A DNA stretch of 64,000 nt from DASZQY01 sp035548515 (GCA_035548515.1 DASZSW010000026.1:124001-188000); one strand, 5' to 3'; shown: positions 33,423 through 43,190, numbered from the stretch's first letter. Notes: generated by a model from the letters alone, not told the origin. Program-made: numbers and translations.

Positions 33423-34782
33423 TTCACTCGCCGTACGCCTGATCGTTGCCGCCGGGCTATGGAGCGCGCTGGCGCTCATCGTCGCCGGCTTCATCCTCAC
33501 GTCTCTCTACCGCCATAACGCCGAGCGCGCCTTCGACGACCGCATGGGCGTCTACCTGAAGACGCTGATCGGCAACCTCGCGGGCCAGGATCCCGACGAA
33601 CCGTTCTCCGATCCCGGGAACCTCGGCGAGCAACGCTTCGAGCTGCTGTATTCCGGCTGGTATTGGCAGGTGCGCCAGCCCGGCGGTGGCGCTGTCGTCC
33701 TCTCCTCCCGCTCCCTTTTCTCCGACACCCTCGACATAGCCAAAGCGACCGCCACTACCACTGTCGATGGCGTGACCTCAGGCGCGCTCTTTGGGCCCGA
33801 CGGCCAGCATCTGCGCGTGCTCAGCCAGACGGTGACATTCGATCCCAATCGCCGCTTCGATGTGCTCGTCGCCGGCGACGCCGGCGATCTCGAACGGCAG
33901 GTGCGCGACTTTGGCACCAACGTCGCGTTGACACTGGCGATCTTCGGCATCGGATTGATCCTTGCCACCACGATTCAGACACGCTGGGGCCTGAGGCCGC
34001 TCGACCGCGTGCGCCGCGGTCTCACGGATGTCCGCAGCGGCAAAGAGGCGCGCTTCGTGGAGCAGCAGCTACCGGCGGAAATCGAGCCGCTGGTGAAGGA
34101 GCTGAATGCGCTGCTGGAATCGAACAAGGAGATCATCGACCGCGCGCGCACCCAGGTCGGCAACCTCGCGCACGCGCTGAAAACGCCGCTGTCGGTGATC
34201 ATCAATGAATCGCGCGCCAACCGCAGTCCGTTCGGCACCAAGGTCGCCGAGCAGGCGGAGGCGATGCGGAGCCAGGTGAACCATTATCTCGATCGCGCGC
34301 GCATCGCGGCGCAGGTCAACGTCATCGGTGCCGTGACGGACGTGCCGCCGGTGATCGCCCGCCTCGTGCGCGCTATGCGGCGCATCCATTCCGAGCGTGG
34401 CATCGAGATTTCCGAAACAGGGCCGCAACCGGCGCTCTTCAAAGGCGAGCAGCAGGATCTCGAGGAGATCGTCGGTAACCTCGTCGACAACGCCTGCAAG
34501 TGGGCCAAGGGCAGGGTGACGGTGGCAACGACCTACACTGCGCCGACGGACGGCAACGCCGGGGGCCTCACGATCACCGTTGACGACGACGGCCCAGGCC
34601 TGACGCCCGAGCAGATGAGCGAGGCGACGGCGCGCGGCAAGCGGCTGGACGAAACCAAGCCGGGGTCGGGACTGGGCCTCTCCATCGTCACCGATCTGGT
34701 CCAGCTCTACCAGGGCACCTTCCATCTCGACCGATCGCCGATCGGCGGGCTTCGGGCGGTGGTGACGTTGCCGGCGGCCTAG
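33412..34782 (+). CDS. feuQ: Sensor histidine kinase, FeuQ/PhoQ-like
   Basis: The product is 456 residues. Two membrane segments (about 8-30 and 168-188) flank a periplasmic sensor of ~135 residues. After the HAMP region comes the H-box GNLAHALKTPLSVI (His254), then the ATPase motifs (NLVDNACKW, DDDGPGLTPEQM, GSGLGLSIV). The HALKTPL H-box and short cytoplasmic part agree with FeuQ/PhoQ-type kinases. The upstream small periplasmic protein and regulator make a three-gene signalling unit. Confidence 0.85.
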   Translation: MRANSLAVRLIVAAGLWSALALIVAGFILTSLYRHNAERAFDDRMGVYLKTLIGNLAGQDPDEPFSDPGNLGEQRFELLYSGWYWQVRQPGGGAVVLSSRSLFSDTLDIAKATATTTVDGVTSGALFGPDGQHLRVLSQTVTFDPNRRFDVLVAGDAGDLERQVRDFGTNVALTLAIFGIGLILATTIQTRWGLRPLDRVRRGLTDVRSGKEARFVEQQLPAEIEPLVKELNALLESNKEIIDRARTQVGNLAHALKTPLSVIINESRANRSPFGTKVAEQAEAMRSQVNHYLDRARIAAQVNVIGAVTDVPPVIARLVRAMRRIHSERGIEISETGPQPALFKGEQQDLEEIVGNLVDNACKWAKGRVTVATTYTAPTDGNAGGLTITVDDDGPGLTPEQMSEATARGKRLDETKPGSGLGLSIVTDLVQLYQGTFHLDRSPIGGLRAVVTLPAA

Positions 34783-34852
34783 TTTTCGCCACGCTCGCGT
34801 GTGATCTCCCGCGCGGTCCACCCGACCGAATCAATCCCGCTGGAGAAATGGA

Positions 34853-35311
34853 ATGAGCCGCATTGCCGTCATTGGTGTCCTTGGTGCCGCGTCGCTGTCG
34901 CTTGCGGGCTGCATGGGCAATGGACCGAACCAGGACGCCGGCACGCTGTTCGGCGCTGCCAGCGGCGCGGTGGTTGGCGCCGCCCTCGGCAACGGCAACC
35001 TCGGCGCGGTTGCGGCCGGAGCCGTGATCGGAGGGTTCCTCGGCAACGCCATCGGCAGCGAACTCGACGCCAACGACCAGCGTCTGGCGACAAATGCGCA
35101 GTACGCTGCGCTAAACAGCGGGCCGACCGGAGCACCGGTGCAGTGGCACGGCCGGCGCAACTATGGGAACGTCGTGGCCGGCTCACCGTATCGCGTGAAC
35201 GACTACAATTGCCGCGACTACACCCACACGATCTATATCGACGGCCAGCCTCAGGTCGCCCGCGGCACCGCCTGCCGGCAGCCGGACGGCACCTGGCGGG
35301 TGGTGAGTTAG
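34853..35311 (+). CDS. Glycine-zipper outer-membrane lipoprotein
   Basis: The product is 152 residues with a lipobox LAGC at the end of the signal peptide (Cys20). A glycine-zipper segment follows (GAASGAVVGAALGNGNLGAV, AAGAVIGGFLGNAIGSELDA), as in the 17-kDa surface antigen/OmpA-associated families. The C-terminal domain contains NYNCRDYTHTIYIDG-like sequence (seen as DYNCRDYTHTIYIDG) and ends GTACRQPDGTWRVV. Likely an envelope-structure protein. It stands alone between the kinase and cytochrome c genes. Confidence 0.82.
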   Translation: MSRIAVIGVLGAASLSLAGCMGNGPNQDAGTLFGAASGAVVGAALGNGNLGAVAAGAVIGGFLGNAIGSELDANDQRLATNAQYAALNSGPTGAPVQWHGRRNYGNVVAGSPYRVNDYNCRDYTHTIYIDGQPQVARGTACRQPDGTWRVVS

Positions 35312-35403
35312 GCCGCCGGGCATTGCCTTCCGCGCCGTTCGCGACACTATGTCAGCGGGCGGCTGCTGACCGGCAGGGCTAAGACCCGCCCCGGACAAGG
35401 CCG

Positions 35404-36432
35404 ATGGTTCTCTGGATCGCCATGGCGGTGCTCGCCGCCGCGGCTGCATTGCCCCTCCTCGTTGCGCTCGGACGTTCGCCGCGAACCGCGGCGGGCGAAG
35501 CGGAAGCTGTCGCGATCTATCGCGACCAACTCGGCGAAGTGTCGCGCGATGTCGCCCGCGGAGTCATTGCCGCCGACGAGGCGGAGGGCGCGCGCATCGA
35601 GATCGCGCGACGCCTGATCCGGGCGGGCAGCGAAAGCACGCCCGCGGCGGCGGCCTCCGACTGGCGTCGCCGCATAGCCGCGATCCTGGTCGTTGCGATG
35701 CCCGTCGCGGCGCTTGGGCTCTATCTCCTTCTCGGTTCCCCTCTCGACCCTGATCAGCCGTTGCTCTCACGTCCCGAGGCAGTCGAATACCAAGATATGC
35801 TGCAGCGCGTGGCTCTGGTGGAGCAGCACCTCGCTCAGGTACCGGATGACGGCAAGGGCTGGGAAGTGATCGCCCCCGTCTACACCGGGCTCGGCCGTGA
35901 TGCAGACGCAGCGCATGCCTGGTCGCGCGCGATCGCGCTGCTGGGATCGACAGCGGCGCGTCAGGCCAGTCTCGGGCAGGCGCTGATGACGGCGGCCGGC
36001 GGCACCGTAACTCCGGACGCGAAGGCCGCGTTCGAGCGGGCGCGCGACCTCGACCCAGCCGACCCGCGCCCCCGGTTCTATCTCGCGCTCGCGCTTTCGC
36101 AGTCCGGCGAAAAGGACGCGGCATCCGCCGCCTGGCGTCAGCTGATCGATACCGCCCCGCCCGACGCCCAGTGGCTGCCGATTGCACGGATGGAATTCGC
36201 CAAGGTCGCGGGGCCGGAGGGCATGGTCGCCTCGCTGGCGGCGCGGCTGAAGGCGGCACCCGACGACGCCCAAGGTTGGGCGCAACTCGTCCGTTCCTAT
36301 ATGGTGCTCGGCCGGCCCGACGATGCGCGCGCGGCCCTGGCCGACGCACGCACAGCGCTGGCGGCGGACCAAGCCAAGGTGGCAATCGTGGAGACAGCGG
36401 CGCGGGAAGCGGGCGTGGAGGCAGGCCAGTGA
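35404..36432 (+). CDS. ccmI: Cytochrome c maturation protein CcmI (CycH)
   Basis: The product is 342 residues. Two membrane segments (about 2-20 and 96-116, the latter in AAILVVAMPVAALGLYLLL) flank a cytoplasmic loop, followed by a periplasmic TPR domain (YQDMLQRVALVEQHLAQVPD, YTGLGRDADAAHAWSRAIAL). CcmI chaperones apocytochrome c to the haem ligation complex. It heads the ccmI-E-F-H block; the stop overlaps the next start. Confidence 0.92.
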   Translation: MVLWIAMAVLAAAAALPLLVALGRSPRTAAGEAEAVAIYRDQLGEVSRDVARGVIAADEAEGARIEIARRLIRAGSESTPAAAASDWRRRIAAILVVAMPVAALGLYLLLGSPLDPDQPLLSRPEAVEYQDMLQRVALVEQHLAQVPDDGKGWEVIAPVYTGLGRDADAAHAWSRAIALLGSTAARQASLGQALMTAAGGTVTPDAKAAFERARDLDPADPRPRFYLALALSQSGEKDAASAAWRQLIDTAPPDAQWLPIARMEFAKVAGPEGMVASLAARLKAAPDDAQGWAQLVRSYMVLGRPDDARAALADARTALAADQAKVAIVETAAREAGVEAGQ

Positions 36433-36929
36433 CGCGCAAGCAGCGGCGACTGACACTGATTGGCGTTGCCGGGCTGGTGCTCGTCGTGGCGGCCGGATTG
36501 GTGCTCTACGCCCTGTCCGATCGTATTGTGTTCTTCAGCTCGCCGACCGACATCGTCACGAAGCAGATCGCTGCCGGCACGCGGCTGCGCCTCGGCGGAC
36601 TCGTCGTCGCGGGTAGCGTCGTCAAGCAGGACGACGGCCATGTACGTTTCGACGTCAGCGACGGGCGTACGTCGATCGCGGTTTCATACCAGGGGCTGTT
36701 GCCCGATCTGTTCCGCGAAGGGCAGGGGGTTGTCGCCGAAGGTGTCGTGGCCGGCGACTTTTCCTTTGCGGCCGACACGGTGCTCGCCAAGCATGACGAG
36801 CGCTACATGCCGCCCGAGGTCGTCGAGGCATTGAAGAAGGCAGGTCGCTGGCAGGAAGGCGCGGACACGGTGCAGGGTTCCGACGCGGCGAACGGCCCGC
36901 CGATGCCACTGACGTCGCCGGCGCAATGA
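36429..36929 (+). CDS. ccmE: Haem chaperone CcmE (CycJ)
   Basis: The product is 166 residues from a GTG. One membrane anchor (about 9-28) is followed by the beta-barrel with the haem-binding motif AKHDERYMPPE: His122 binds haem covalently and Tyr126 is the conserved axial ligand. This is the holo-CcmE that delivers haem to CcmF/H. The GTGA overlap couples it to ccmI. Confidence 0.95.
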   Translation: MTRKQRRLTLIGVAGLVLVVAAGLVLYALSDRIVFFSSPTDIVTKQIAAGTRLRLGGLVVAGSVVKQDDGHVRFDVSDGRTSIAVSYQGLLPDLFREGQGVVAEGVVAGDFSFAADTVLAKHDERYMPPEVVEALKKAGRWQEGADTVQGSDAANGPPMPLTSPAQ

Positions 36930-38905
36930 TCTCCGAGCTCGGCCACTTCGCGTTGGTGCTTGCGCTGGGGCTGGCGCTCGTGCAGTCCGTGGTGCCGTTC
37001 GCGGGGGCCCTCCGCAACGACGCCCGTCTTCAGGCGATCGCGACGCCGGCGGCCCTGACGCAGTTCCTGTTCGTCGGCCTCGCCTTCGCGGCGCTCGTCC
37101 ACGCCTACGTCGTGTCGGATTTCTCCGTCGCCAACGTCGTGGAGAATTCCAACTCCGCCAAGCCACTGCTCTACAAGGTCACCGGAGTGTGGTCGAACCA
37201 CGAAGGTTCGATGCTGCTCTGGGTGCTGATCCTGGCGCTGTTCGGCGCGCTGGTGGCCGCATTTGGCACGAACCTTCCCGAGAAGCTGAAGGCGCTGGTG
37301 CTGGCAGTACAGGGCTGGATCGCCGCAGCGTTCCTTCTTTTCATCCTCACCACGTCCAACCCGTTCCTGCGTGTCGCCTCGCCGCCGCTCGAGGGGAATG
37401 ACCTCAACCCGGTGCTCCAGGATATCGGCCTCGCGATCCACCCGCCGCTGCTCTACCTCGGCTACGTCGGCTGCTCGATCTCCTTCGCCTTTGCCGTCGC
37501 GGCGCTGATCGAGGGGCGCATCGACGCGGCGTGGGCGCGCTGGGCGCGGCCGTGGACACTGGCCGCATGGATGTTCCTCACGGTCGGTATCGCGATGGGC
37601 TCCTACTGGGCCTACTACGAGCTCGGCTGGGGCGGGTTCTGGTTCTGGGATCCGGTGGAGAACGCGTCGCTGATGCCTTGGCTGGCGGCGACCGCGCTGC
37701 TCCACTCCGCCGTCGTCATGGAGAAGCGCGACGCACTGAAAATATGGACCGTGCTGCTGGCGATCCTCGCCTTCTCGCTGTCGCTGATCGGCACGTTCCT
37801 CGTCCGCTCAGGCGTGCTGACCTCGGTCCACGCCTTCGCCTCGGACCCGACGCGCGGCATCTTCATCCTGTGCATCCTCATCGTCTTCATCGGCGGTGCG
37901 CTGGCGCTGTTCGCGTTCCGAGCGGGCACGCTGGCGCCGGGCGGCGTCTTCGCACCGATCAGCCGCGAGGGCGCGCTTGTCCTCAACAACGTCTTCCTTT
38001 CCGCGGCGGCTGCTACGGTGATCGTCGGCACGCTTTACCCGCTCGCGCTGGAGGCACTGACGGGCGAACGCATCTCCGTCGGCGCGCCATTCTTCAACCT
38101 GACTTTCGTACCGCTCGTTGTGCCTCTTCTGGCGATCGTGCCGTTCGGTCCGATGCTGGCCTGGAAGCGCGGTGACCTCTACGCCGCCGCGCAACGGCTG
38201 ATGCTGGCGTTTGGTCTGACGCTCGGCGCGACGATCATCGGCTCGGATTTCGCCGGCGTCGACGCGACTTTGCCGCTGCTGGGCGTATGGCTTGGGCTGT
38301 GGCTGATCGGGGGTGCCATCGCCGAGCTGGCGTTCCGCACCAAGCTTGGCTTGGCGCCGCTGGCCGAAACGTGGCGGCGCGCGGCAGGCCTACCACGTTC
38401 GGCGTACGGCACCGCACTGGCGCACGCGGGCGTCGGCGTCACGGTGTTGGGCATCGTGATCGCGACGACGTGGAACAGCGAGACGATCCGCACCATGAAG
38501 GCAGGCGAGACTGCCGAGGTCGCCGACTATGCGGTGACGCTGAACGGCTTCGTCGATCGGCCGAGCGCCGACTACGATGAGACGGCGGTGCAGTTTTCCG
38601 TCCGCCGCGGCGGCTCGCTTATCGCGGTCGTGGAGCCTGCGAAGCGGCGCTATGCGACGCGGCAGACCGAGACGACGGAGGCGGGCATCCGCACCTTCGG
38701 CTTCTCTCAGCTCTACGTCTCGCTGGGCGATATTGCCGCCGACGGTTCGGTCACCGTCCGCATCTTCTGGAAGCCGTGGGTGACGTTTATCTGGTTGGGC
38801 GCGATCGTGATGGCCGCGGGTGGGCTGTTGTCGCTGAGCGACCGCCGGCTGAGGGTAGGGGCGCCGAAGCGCGCGGCGCGGCGGGAAGTGGTGGCGGCGG
38901 AATGA
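36926..38905 (+). CDS. ccmF: Haem lyase subunit CcmF (CycK)
   Basis: The product is 659 residues with many membrane segments. The tryptophan-rich WWD motif region GWGGFWFWDPVENASLMPWL binds haem presented by CcmE. Conserved His/Gly motifs such as VWSNHEGSMLLWVLIL and DIGLAIHPPLLYLGYVG are intact. With CcmH and CcmI it attaches haem to apocytochrome c. It overlaps both neighbours by 4 bp. Confidence 0.96.
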   Translation: MISELGHFALVLALGLALVQSVVPFAGALRNDARLQAIATPAALTQFLFVGLAFAALVHAYVVSDFSVANVVENSNSAKPLLYKVTGVWSNHEGSMLLWVLILALFGALVAAFGTNLPEKLKALVLAVQGWIAAAFLLFILTTSNPFLRVASPPLEGNDLNPVLQDIGLAIHPPLLYLGYVGCSISFAFAVAALIEGRIDAAWARWARPWTLAAWMFLTVGIAMGSYWAYYELGWGGFWFWDPVENASLMPWLAATALLHSAVVMEKRDALKIWTVLLAILAFSLSLIGTFLVRSGVLTSVHAFASDPTRGIFILCILIVFIGGALALFAFRAGTLAPGGVFAPISREGALVLNNVFLSAAAATVIVGTLYPLALEALTGERISVGAPFFNLTFVPLVVPLLAIVPFGPMLAWKRGDLYAAAQRLMLAFGLTLGATIIGSDFAGVDATLPLLGVWLGLWLIGGAIAELAFRTKLGLAPLAETWRRAAGLPRSAYGTALAHAGVGVTVLGIVIATTWNSETIRTMKAGETAEVADYAVTLNGFVDRPSADYDETAVQFSVRRGGSLIAVVEPAKRRYATRQTETTEAGIRTFGFSQLYVSLGDIAADGSVTVRIFWKPWVTFIWLGAIVMAAGGLLSLSDRRLRVGAPKRAARREVVAAE

Positions 38906-39366
38906 GCCGCGCGGCACTGCTCCTCCTTCTCCTTCTGATGGCGCTGCCCGCCCACGCTGTGCAGCCGTCCGAGATGCTTCCCGATCCCGCACTGGAGGCA
39001 CGCGCCCGCACGCTGTCGGCGGAGCTGCGCTGCATGGTGTGCCAGAACCAGTCCATCGACGACTCCGACGCGCCGCTTGCCGCCGATATCCGGGTGCTGC
39101 TCCGCGAGCGAATCACTGCCGGCGACAGCGACCAGCAGGTGATCGACTTCCTTGTCGCCCGGTACGGCGAATTCATTCTTCTGAAACCGCAGTTCAACGC
39201 GCACACGGCACTGCTGTGGGTGACGCCGTTCGCAGTGCTCGTGCTGGGGGCGGGAATCGCGGCGCTGACTTGGCGCCGCCAGCGCGGGCGGGCATCGCCG
39301 CCCCTCGATCCCGCCGAACAGGAAGCCTTGCGCCGCCTCATGTCCGACGAGACGCGGCGCGGTTAA
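38902..39366 (+). CDS. ccmH: Thiol oxidoreductase CcmH (CycL)
   Basis: The product is 154 residues. A signal peptide ends near residue 19; the redox motif LRCMVCQNQSI (Cys44, Cys47) keeps apocytochrome cysteines reduced. A C-terminal membrane segment (LLWVTPFAVLVLGAGIAALT) anchors it. It completes the ccm block; the intergenic region to degP follows. Confidence 0.95.
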   Translation: MSRAALLLLLLLMALPAHAVQPSEMLPDPALEARARTLSAELRCMVCQNQSIDDSDAPLAADIRVLLRERITAGDSDQQVIDFLVARYGEFILLKPQFNAHTALLWVTPFAVLVLGAGIAALTWRRQRGRASPPLDPAEQEALRRLMSDETRRG

Positions 39367-39368
39367 CA

Positions 39369-39404
39369 TTACGGAATCTTAATGGGGCTGACAGTGCTCC
39401 GTAA
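39369..39404. promoter_or_regulatory. Inverted repeat in the degP upstream region
   Basis: TTACGGA (39369-39375) and TCCGTAA (39398-39404) are exact complements separated by 22 bp, just after the ccmH stop and 87 bp before degP. They could be a regulator site for the degP promoter or a weak ccmH terminator. No U-tract follows. Confidence 0.3.
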
Positions 39405-39490
39405 GGTCCTCTCTCCCATATTCTGCGGCAACTGATGACGCCCCTTTTCCGTTGGCGCCGATCGGCATCTGAGAGGCTACGGAGACTTCC

Positions 39491-41014
39491 ATGAACGACC
39501 AGATCAACAATCAGAATTCCAGGAAGCGCAGCGTCCGTTCGCTGGCGCTCGCCGGTACCGCGCTCGCGCTCGTACTCGGTGGCGCCGTACTGGGCGGTGG
39601 TGCGCTCGAAGTAGTGCGTCCCAACGCGGCGCTCGCCGACGCAGTGTCGGTGCAGGGCGTCGAGCCGGCAAGCTTTGCCGACGTCGTCGACAAGGTCCGT
39701 CCGGCGGTGGTCAGCGTCCGCGTCAAGTCCGCGGCCGATGACGTCAGCGCCGACGACAGCGACACCCCGTTCTTCGACTTCCCCCCGGGCACGCCGATGG
39801 ACCGCTTCTTCAAGCAGTTCCGTCAGCAGAACCCGAACAACAAGCAGCCGCAGCGCATGCAGACTAGCCTCGGCTCGGGCTTCATTATTTCCGAGGACGG
39901 CTACGTGGTGACGAATAACCACGTCGTCGACAAGGAGAAGTCCGTCACCGTGATCATGGACGACGGCAAGGAATATGACGCCAAGGTCATTGGCACCGAT
40001 TCCAAGACCGACCTTGCGCTCCTCAAGATTGACGGCAAGGGCGAGAAGTTCACCTACGTGAAGTTCTCCGAGGCTGAGCCGCGCGTGGGCGACTGGGTCG
40101 TCGCCGTCGGCAATCCCTTCGGCCTTGGTGGCACGGTGACCGCCGGCATCATCTCGGCCCACGGCCGCCAGATCGGCGCGGGTCCGTATGACGACTTCCT
40201 GCAGATCGACGCGGCGGTGAACCGCGGCAACTCGGGCGGTCCCGCCTTCAATGCTCACGGTGAGGTGGTTGGCGTGAACACGGCGATCTTCTCGCCGTCC
40301 GGCGGCAACGTCGGCATCGCGTTCGCCATTCCGGCGTCGATGGCCGAGCGTGTCGTCAACCAGATCGAGTCGCATGGCTCGGTCGTGCGCGGCTGGCTGG
40401 GTGTTCAGATCCAGCCGATCTCGCAGGGCCTCGCCGACTCGATGAAGCTGGCGAGCACGCAAGGCGCGCTCGTCAACGACGTGACGACAGGCAGCCCGGC
40501 AGCCAAGATGGGCTTCAAGGCCGGCGACGCGATAACCGCGGTCGACGGTCAGCCGGTCAAGGACTCGCGCGACCTGGCGCTCCGCATCTCGACGCTCGAG
40601 CCCGGCAAGACCATCAAGGTCACGTACTGGCGCGATGGCGCGAGCCATGACACCGATGTGACCATCGGCACATTCCCGTCGGATGACCAGCTCGCTTCGG
40701 CCAACGCCAAGGACAACTCGTCCAAGGAAGCGCCGGCGGCGTCGGCGCTCTCCGACTTCGGTCTGTCGCTCGCCCCCAGCGATGACAAGACCGGTGTCGT
40801 CGTCAGCGATGTCGACCCGAATGGCCAGGCGGCCGAAGTCGGCCTTCAGTCCGGTGACGTAATTCTGTCGGTCGGCGACAGCGAGGTGACCAGCCCTGCT
40901 GACGTCGAGAGCAAGATCGCTGCCGCGAAGAAGGATGGCCTCAAGGCCGTTCGCCTGCGCGTGCAGTCCGGCGACACCACGCAGTTCGTCGCGCTGACCT
41001 TCGCGACGACCTGA
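39491..41014 (+). CDS. degP: Periplasmic serine protease/chaperone DegP (HtrA, Do family)
   Basis: The product is 507 residues with an N-terminal signal (about 17-45, LALAGTALALVLGGAVLGGG). The trypsin-like triad is visible: His144 (NNHVVD), Asp174 (SKTDLALLKI) and Ser248 (NRGNSGGPAF). Two PDZ domains follow (about 290-385 and 415-505). It degrades or refolds misfolded envelope proteins. A terminator follows, and a two-component system after it may respond to envelope stress; that link is inference. Confidence 0.95.
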   Translation: MNDQINNQNSRKRSVRSLALAGTALALVLGGAVLGGGALEVVRPNAALADAVSVQGVEPASFADVVDKVRPAVVSVRVKSAADDVSADDSDTPFFDFPPGTPMDRFFKQFRQQNPNNKQPQRMQTSLGSGFIISEDGYVVTNNHVVDKEKSVTVIMDDGKEYDAKVIGTDSKTDLALLKIDGKGEKFTYVKFSEAEPRVGDWVVAVGNPFGLGGTVTAGIISAHGRQIGAGPYDDFLQIDAAVNRGNSGGPAFNAHGEVVGVNTAIFSPSGGNVGIAFAIPASMAERVVNQIESHGSVVRGWLGVQIQPISQGLADSMKLASTQGALVNDVTTGSPAAKMGFKAGDAITAVDGQPVKDSRDLALRISTLEPGKTIKVTYWRDGASHDTDVTIGTFPSDDQLASANAKDNSSKEAPAASALSDFGLSLAPSDDKTGVVVSDVDPNGQAAEVGLQSGDVILSVGDSEVTSPADVESKIAAAKKDGLKAVRLRVQSGDTTQFVALTFATT

Positions 41015-41071
41015 CCCGCTGCGAGCGGCGAAGGTACTCGATCGTCGCCCCGAGGCTTTCGCCAACGCGGA

Positions 41072-41106
41072 CGGCAGGCCGGTTAACCCCGGCCTGCCGT
41101 TCTCTT
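41072..41106 (+). terminator. Rho-independent terminator after degP
   Basis: CGGCAGGCCGG (41072-41082) pairs perfectly with CCGGCCTGCCG (41089-41099) around TTAACC. TTCTCTTAT follows. The stem is 11 bp and GC-rich. It ends the degP transcript before the next two-component operon. Confidence 0.8.
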
Positions 41107-41135
41107 ATCTGGGCACCGCATTGTATGGTTAGCCG

Positions 41136-41804
41136 ATGCGTATTCTGCTGATCGAGGACGACAAGGAAGCCGCCGCCTATCTGTCAAAGGCGCTGCGCGA
41201 GGCCGGCCATGTGCCCGACCACGCGCCGGACGGCGACCAGGGCGCCAGTATGGCGGCCGATGGCGGCTACGATGTTCTGGTCGTGGACCGCATGCTGCCC
41301 AAGCGCGACGGCCTTTCGGTCATCGAGGACCTGCGCAAGAAAGGCGATCACACGCCGGCGCTGATTCTCTCCGCGCTCGGCCAGGTGGACGATCGCGTCG
41401 CCGGATTGCGTGCCGGCGGCGACGACTATCTCGCCAAGCCATACGCCTTCTCCGAGCTGCTTGCCCGCGTCGAGGCACTCGCGCGGCGCCGCATTCCCGA
41501 TGCGGCGGAAACCGTATTCCGCGTCGGCGACCTGGAACTCGACCGGCTGAGTCACACCGTCGCCCGCTCCGGTCAGGCGATCCCGCTTCAACCGCGCGAG
41601 TTTCGCCTGCTCGAATATCTGATGAAGCACGCCGGCCAGGTGGTGACACGCACCATGCTGCTCGAAAACGTCTGGGACTATCACTTCGATCCGCAGACCA
41701 ACGTTATCGACGTGCACATATCGCGTCTGCGCGCCAAGATCGACAAGGGCTTCCGCGAGCCGCTGCTCCATACCGTTCGCGGCGCGGGGTACATGATCAA
41801 GTGA
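41136..41804 (+). CDS. OmpR-family response regulator
   Basis: The product is 222 residues. Receiver motifs are IEDDKE, Asp51 in LVVDRMLPKRDGLS, and KPYAFSELLARV; the winged helix ends NVIDVHISRLRAKID and HTVRGAGYMIK. The DRMLP variant and the context after degP match a conserved rhizobial pair. The 4-bp overlap with the kinase gene shows co-translation. Target genes are unknown. Confidence 0.93.
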   Translation: MRILLIEDDKEAAAYLSKALREAGHVPDHAPDGDQGASMAADGGYDVLVVDRMLPKRDGLSVIEDLRKKGDHTPALILSALGQVDDRVAGLRAGGDDYLAKPYAFSELLARVEALARRRIPDAAETVFRVGDLELDRLSHTVARSGQAIPLQPREFRLLEYLMKHAGQVVTRTMLLENVWDYHFDPQTNVIDVHISRLRAKIDKGFREPLLHTVRGAGYMIK

Positions 41805-43186
41805 CGCGCATCGGCAAGGTCGTCCGCACCACAGCCTTCAAGCTGTCGGCGATCTACATTGCCGTCTTCTCGGTCTTCTCCCTCTTTTTCATCCTGTACA
41901 TCTCGTACTCGACCAACGTGCTGCTCAACCAGCAGCTCCGCGACACAATTGCGACGGAGCTGCTTGGCCTCAGCGATCAGTACCGCGTCGGCGGTCTGCA
42001 GGCCGTCGTCGAGGTCATCGAGCAGCGCGCACATCAGCCGGGCGCCAGCCTCTATCTCGTCACAGACATCTCCGGACGTATCCTCGCCGGCAACGTCGCC
42101 GAAGTCGCGAACGATGTGCTGAGCACGTCGAGTATCGATCCGATCACCGTGCGCTATCAACGCTACACTGGTGATTCCGAGCAGCGCACTGCCCTGGTGC
42201 AGGTCGTGCGCCTGCCGAGCGGTTTCCTGCTGCTGGTCGGGCGAGACACCGGCGAGCGCGAGCAGTTCCGCCAGATCATCGGCGGCGCGCTGGCCTGGGC
42301 GCTGGTGCTGATGATCGCGCTGGCGACCCTCTCCTACATCTTCGTCTCGCGCGTCGTTTTGCGGCGCATCGACTCGCTTTCCGCGTCCAGCCGGCGCATC
42401 ATGGAGGGCGACCTTGCCGGGCGCCTGGAGGTGACCGGCTCCGGCGATGAGTTCGATCGTCTCGCCGACAGCCTCAACGCGATGCTCGACCGCATCGAGC
42501 ACCTGCTCTACGGCGTGAAGGACGTTTCCGACAATATCGCTCACGACCTGAAGACACCGCTGACGCGGCTGCGCAATCGCGTCGAGACGGCGCTTGCCGG
42601 TCCGGCGGACGCGGCCAACTATCGCGCTGCGCTGGAGGCGACGATCGAGGAGTCGGATCAGCTCATCAAGACGTTCAACGCGCTCCTGATGATCGCGCGC
42701 ATCGAGGCCGGGTCGCCGGACGGCGAGATGACCGAGATCGACGCTAACGCTGTCGTCCACGATGTCGCCGAGCTGTACGAGCCAGTAGCCGACGAGGCAG
42801 GGGTCGAACTGACCGCGAACACGGCGCCCCAGCCGATCATGATCAAGGCGAGTCGCGAGCTGCTTGGCCAGGCCCTCGCCAATCTTATCGACAATGCCAT
42901 CAAGTATGGCGCGCCGGTCGAGGGCGCGGCGCACATCGCGCTGAGCGCGACGCGCGAGGGCGACACCCTGGTGCTGCGCGTGGCCGATAACGGGCCGGGT
43001 ATACCGGCCGACGACCGTGAGCGCGCCTTGCAACGCTTCGTGCGGCTGGAAAAGAGCCGGACGCAGCCGGGGAGTGGCCTCGGATTGAGCCTTGTGGCGG
43101 CGGTCGCGCGCCTGCACCATGGCGCGATCGAGCTCGGCGACGGCAATCCGGGTCTCGTCGTGACCATGCGCTTGCCGCTGAAATGA
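41801..43186 (+). CDS. HAMP-domain sensor histidine kinase
   Basis: The product is 461 residues from a GTG. Membrane segments at about 13-35 and 163-186 enclose a periplasmic sensor of ~125 residues. HAMP, the H-box DNIAHDLKTPLTRLRNR (His248) and ATPase motifs (NLIDNAIKYGAP, VADNGPGIPADD, GSGLGLSLV) are complete. It signals to the upstream regulator. The glnE gene starts only 4 bp after its stop. Confidence 0.93.
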   Translation: MTRIGKVVRTTAFKLSAIYIAVFSVFSLFFILYISYSTNVLLNQQLRDTIATELLGLSDQYRVGGLQAVVEVIEQRAHQPGASLYLVTDISGRILAGNVAEVANDVLSTSSIDPITVRYQRYTGDSEQRTALVQVVRLPSGFLLLVGRDTGEREQFRQIIGGALAWALVLMIALATLSYIFVSRVVLRRIDSLSASSRRIMEGDLAGRLEVTGSGDEFDRLADSLNAMLDRIEHLLYGVKDVSDNIAHDLKTPLTRLRNRVETALAGPADAANYRAALEATIEESDQLIKTFNALLMIARIEAGSPDGEMTEIDANAVVHDVAELYEPVADEAGVELTANTAPQPIMIKASRELLGQALANLIDNAIKYGAPVEGAAHIALSATREGDTLVLRVADNGPGIPADDRERALQRFVRLEKSRTQPGSGLGLSLVAAVARLHHGAIELGDGNPGLVVTMRLPLK

Positions 43187-43190
43187 CCGG

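Noticed and set aside
39338..41065. Long minus-strand open frame opposite degP
   Set aside because: DegP has intact catalytic residues on the plus strand; the antisense translation is low-complexity Arg/Asp/Val/Leu-rich.
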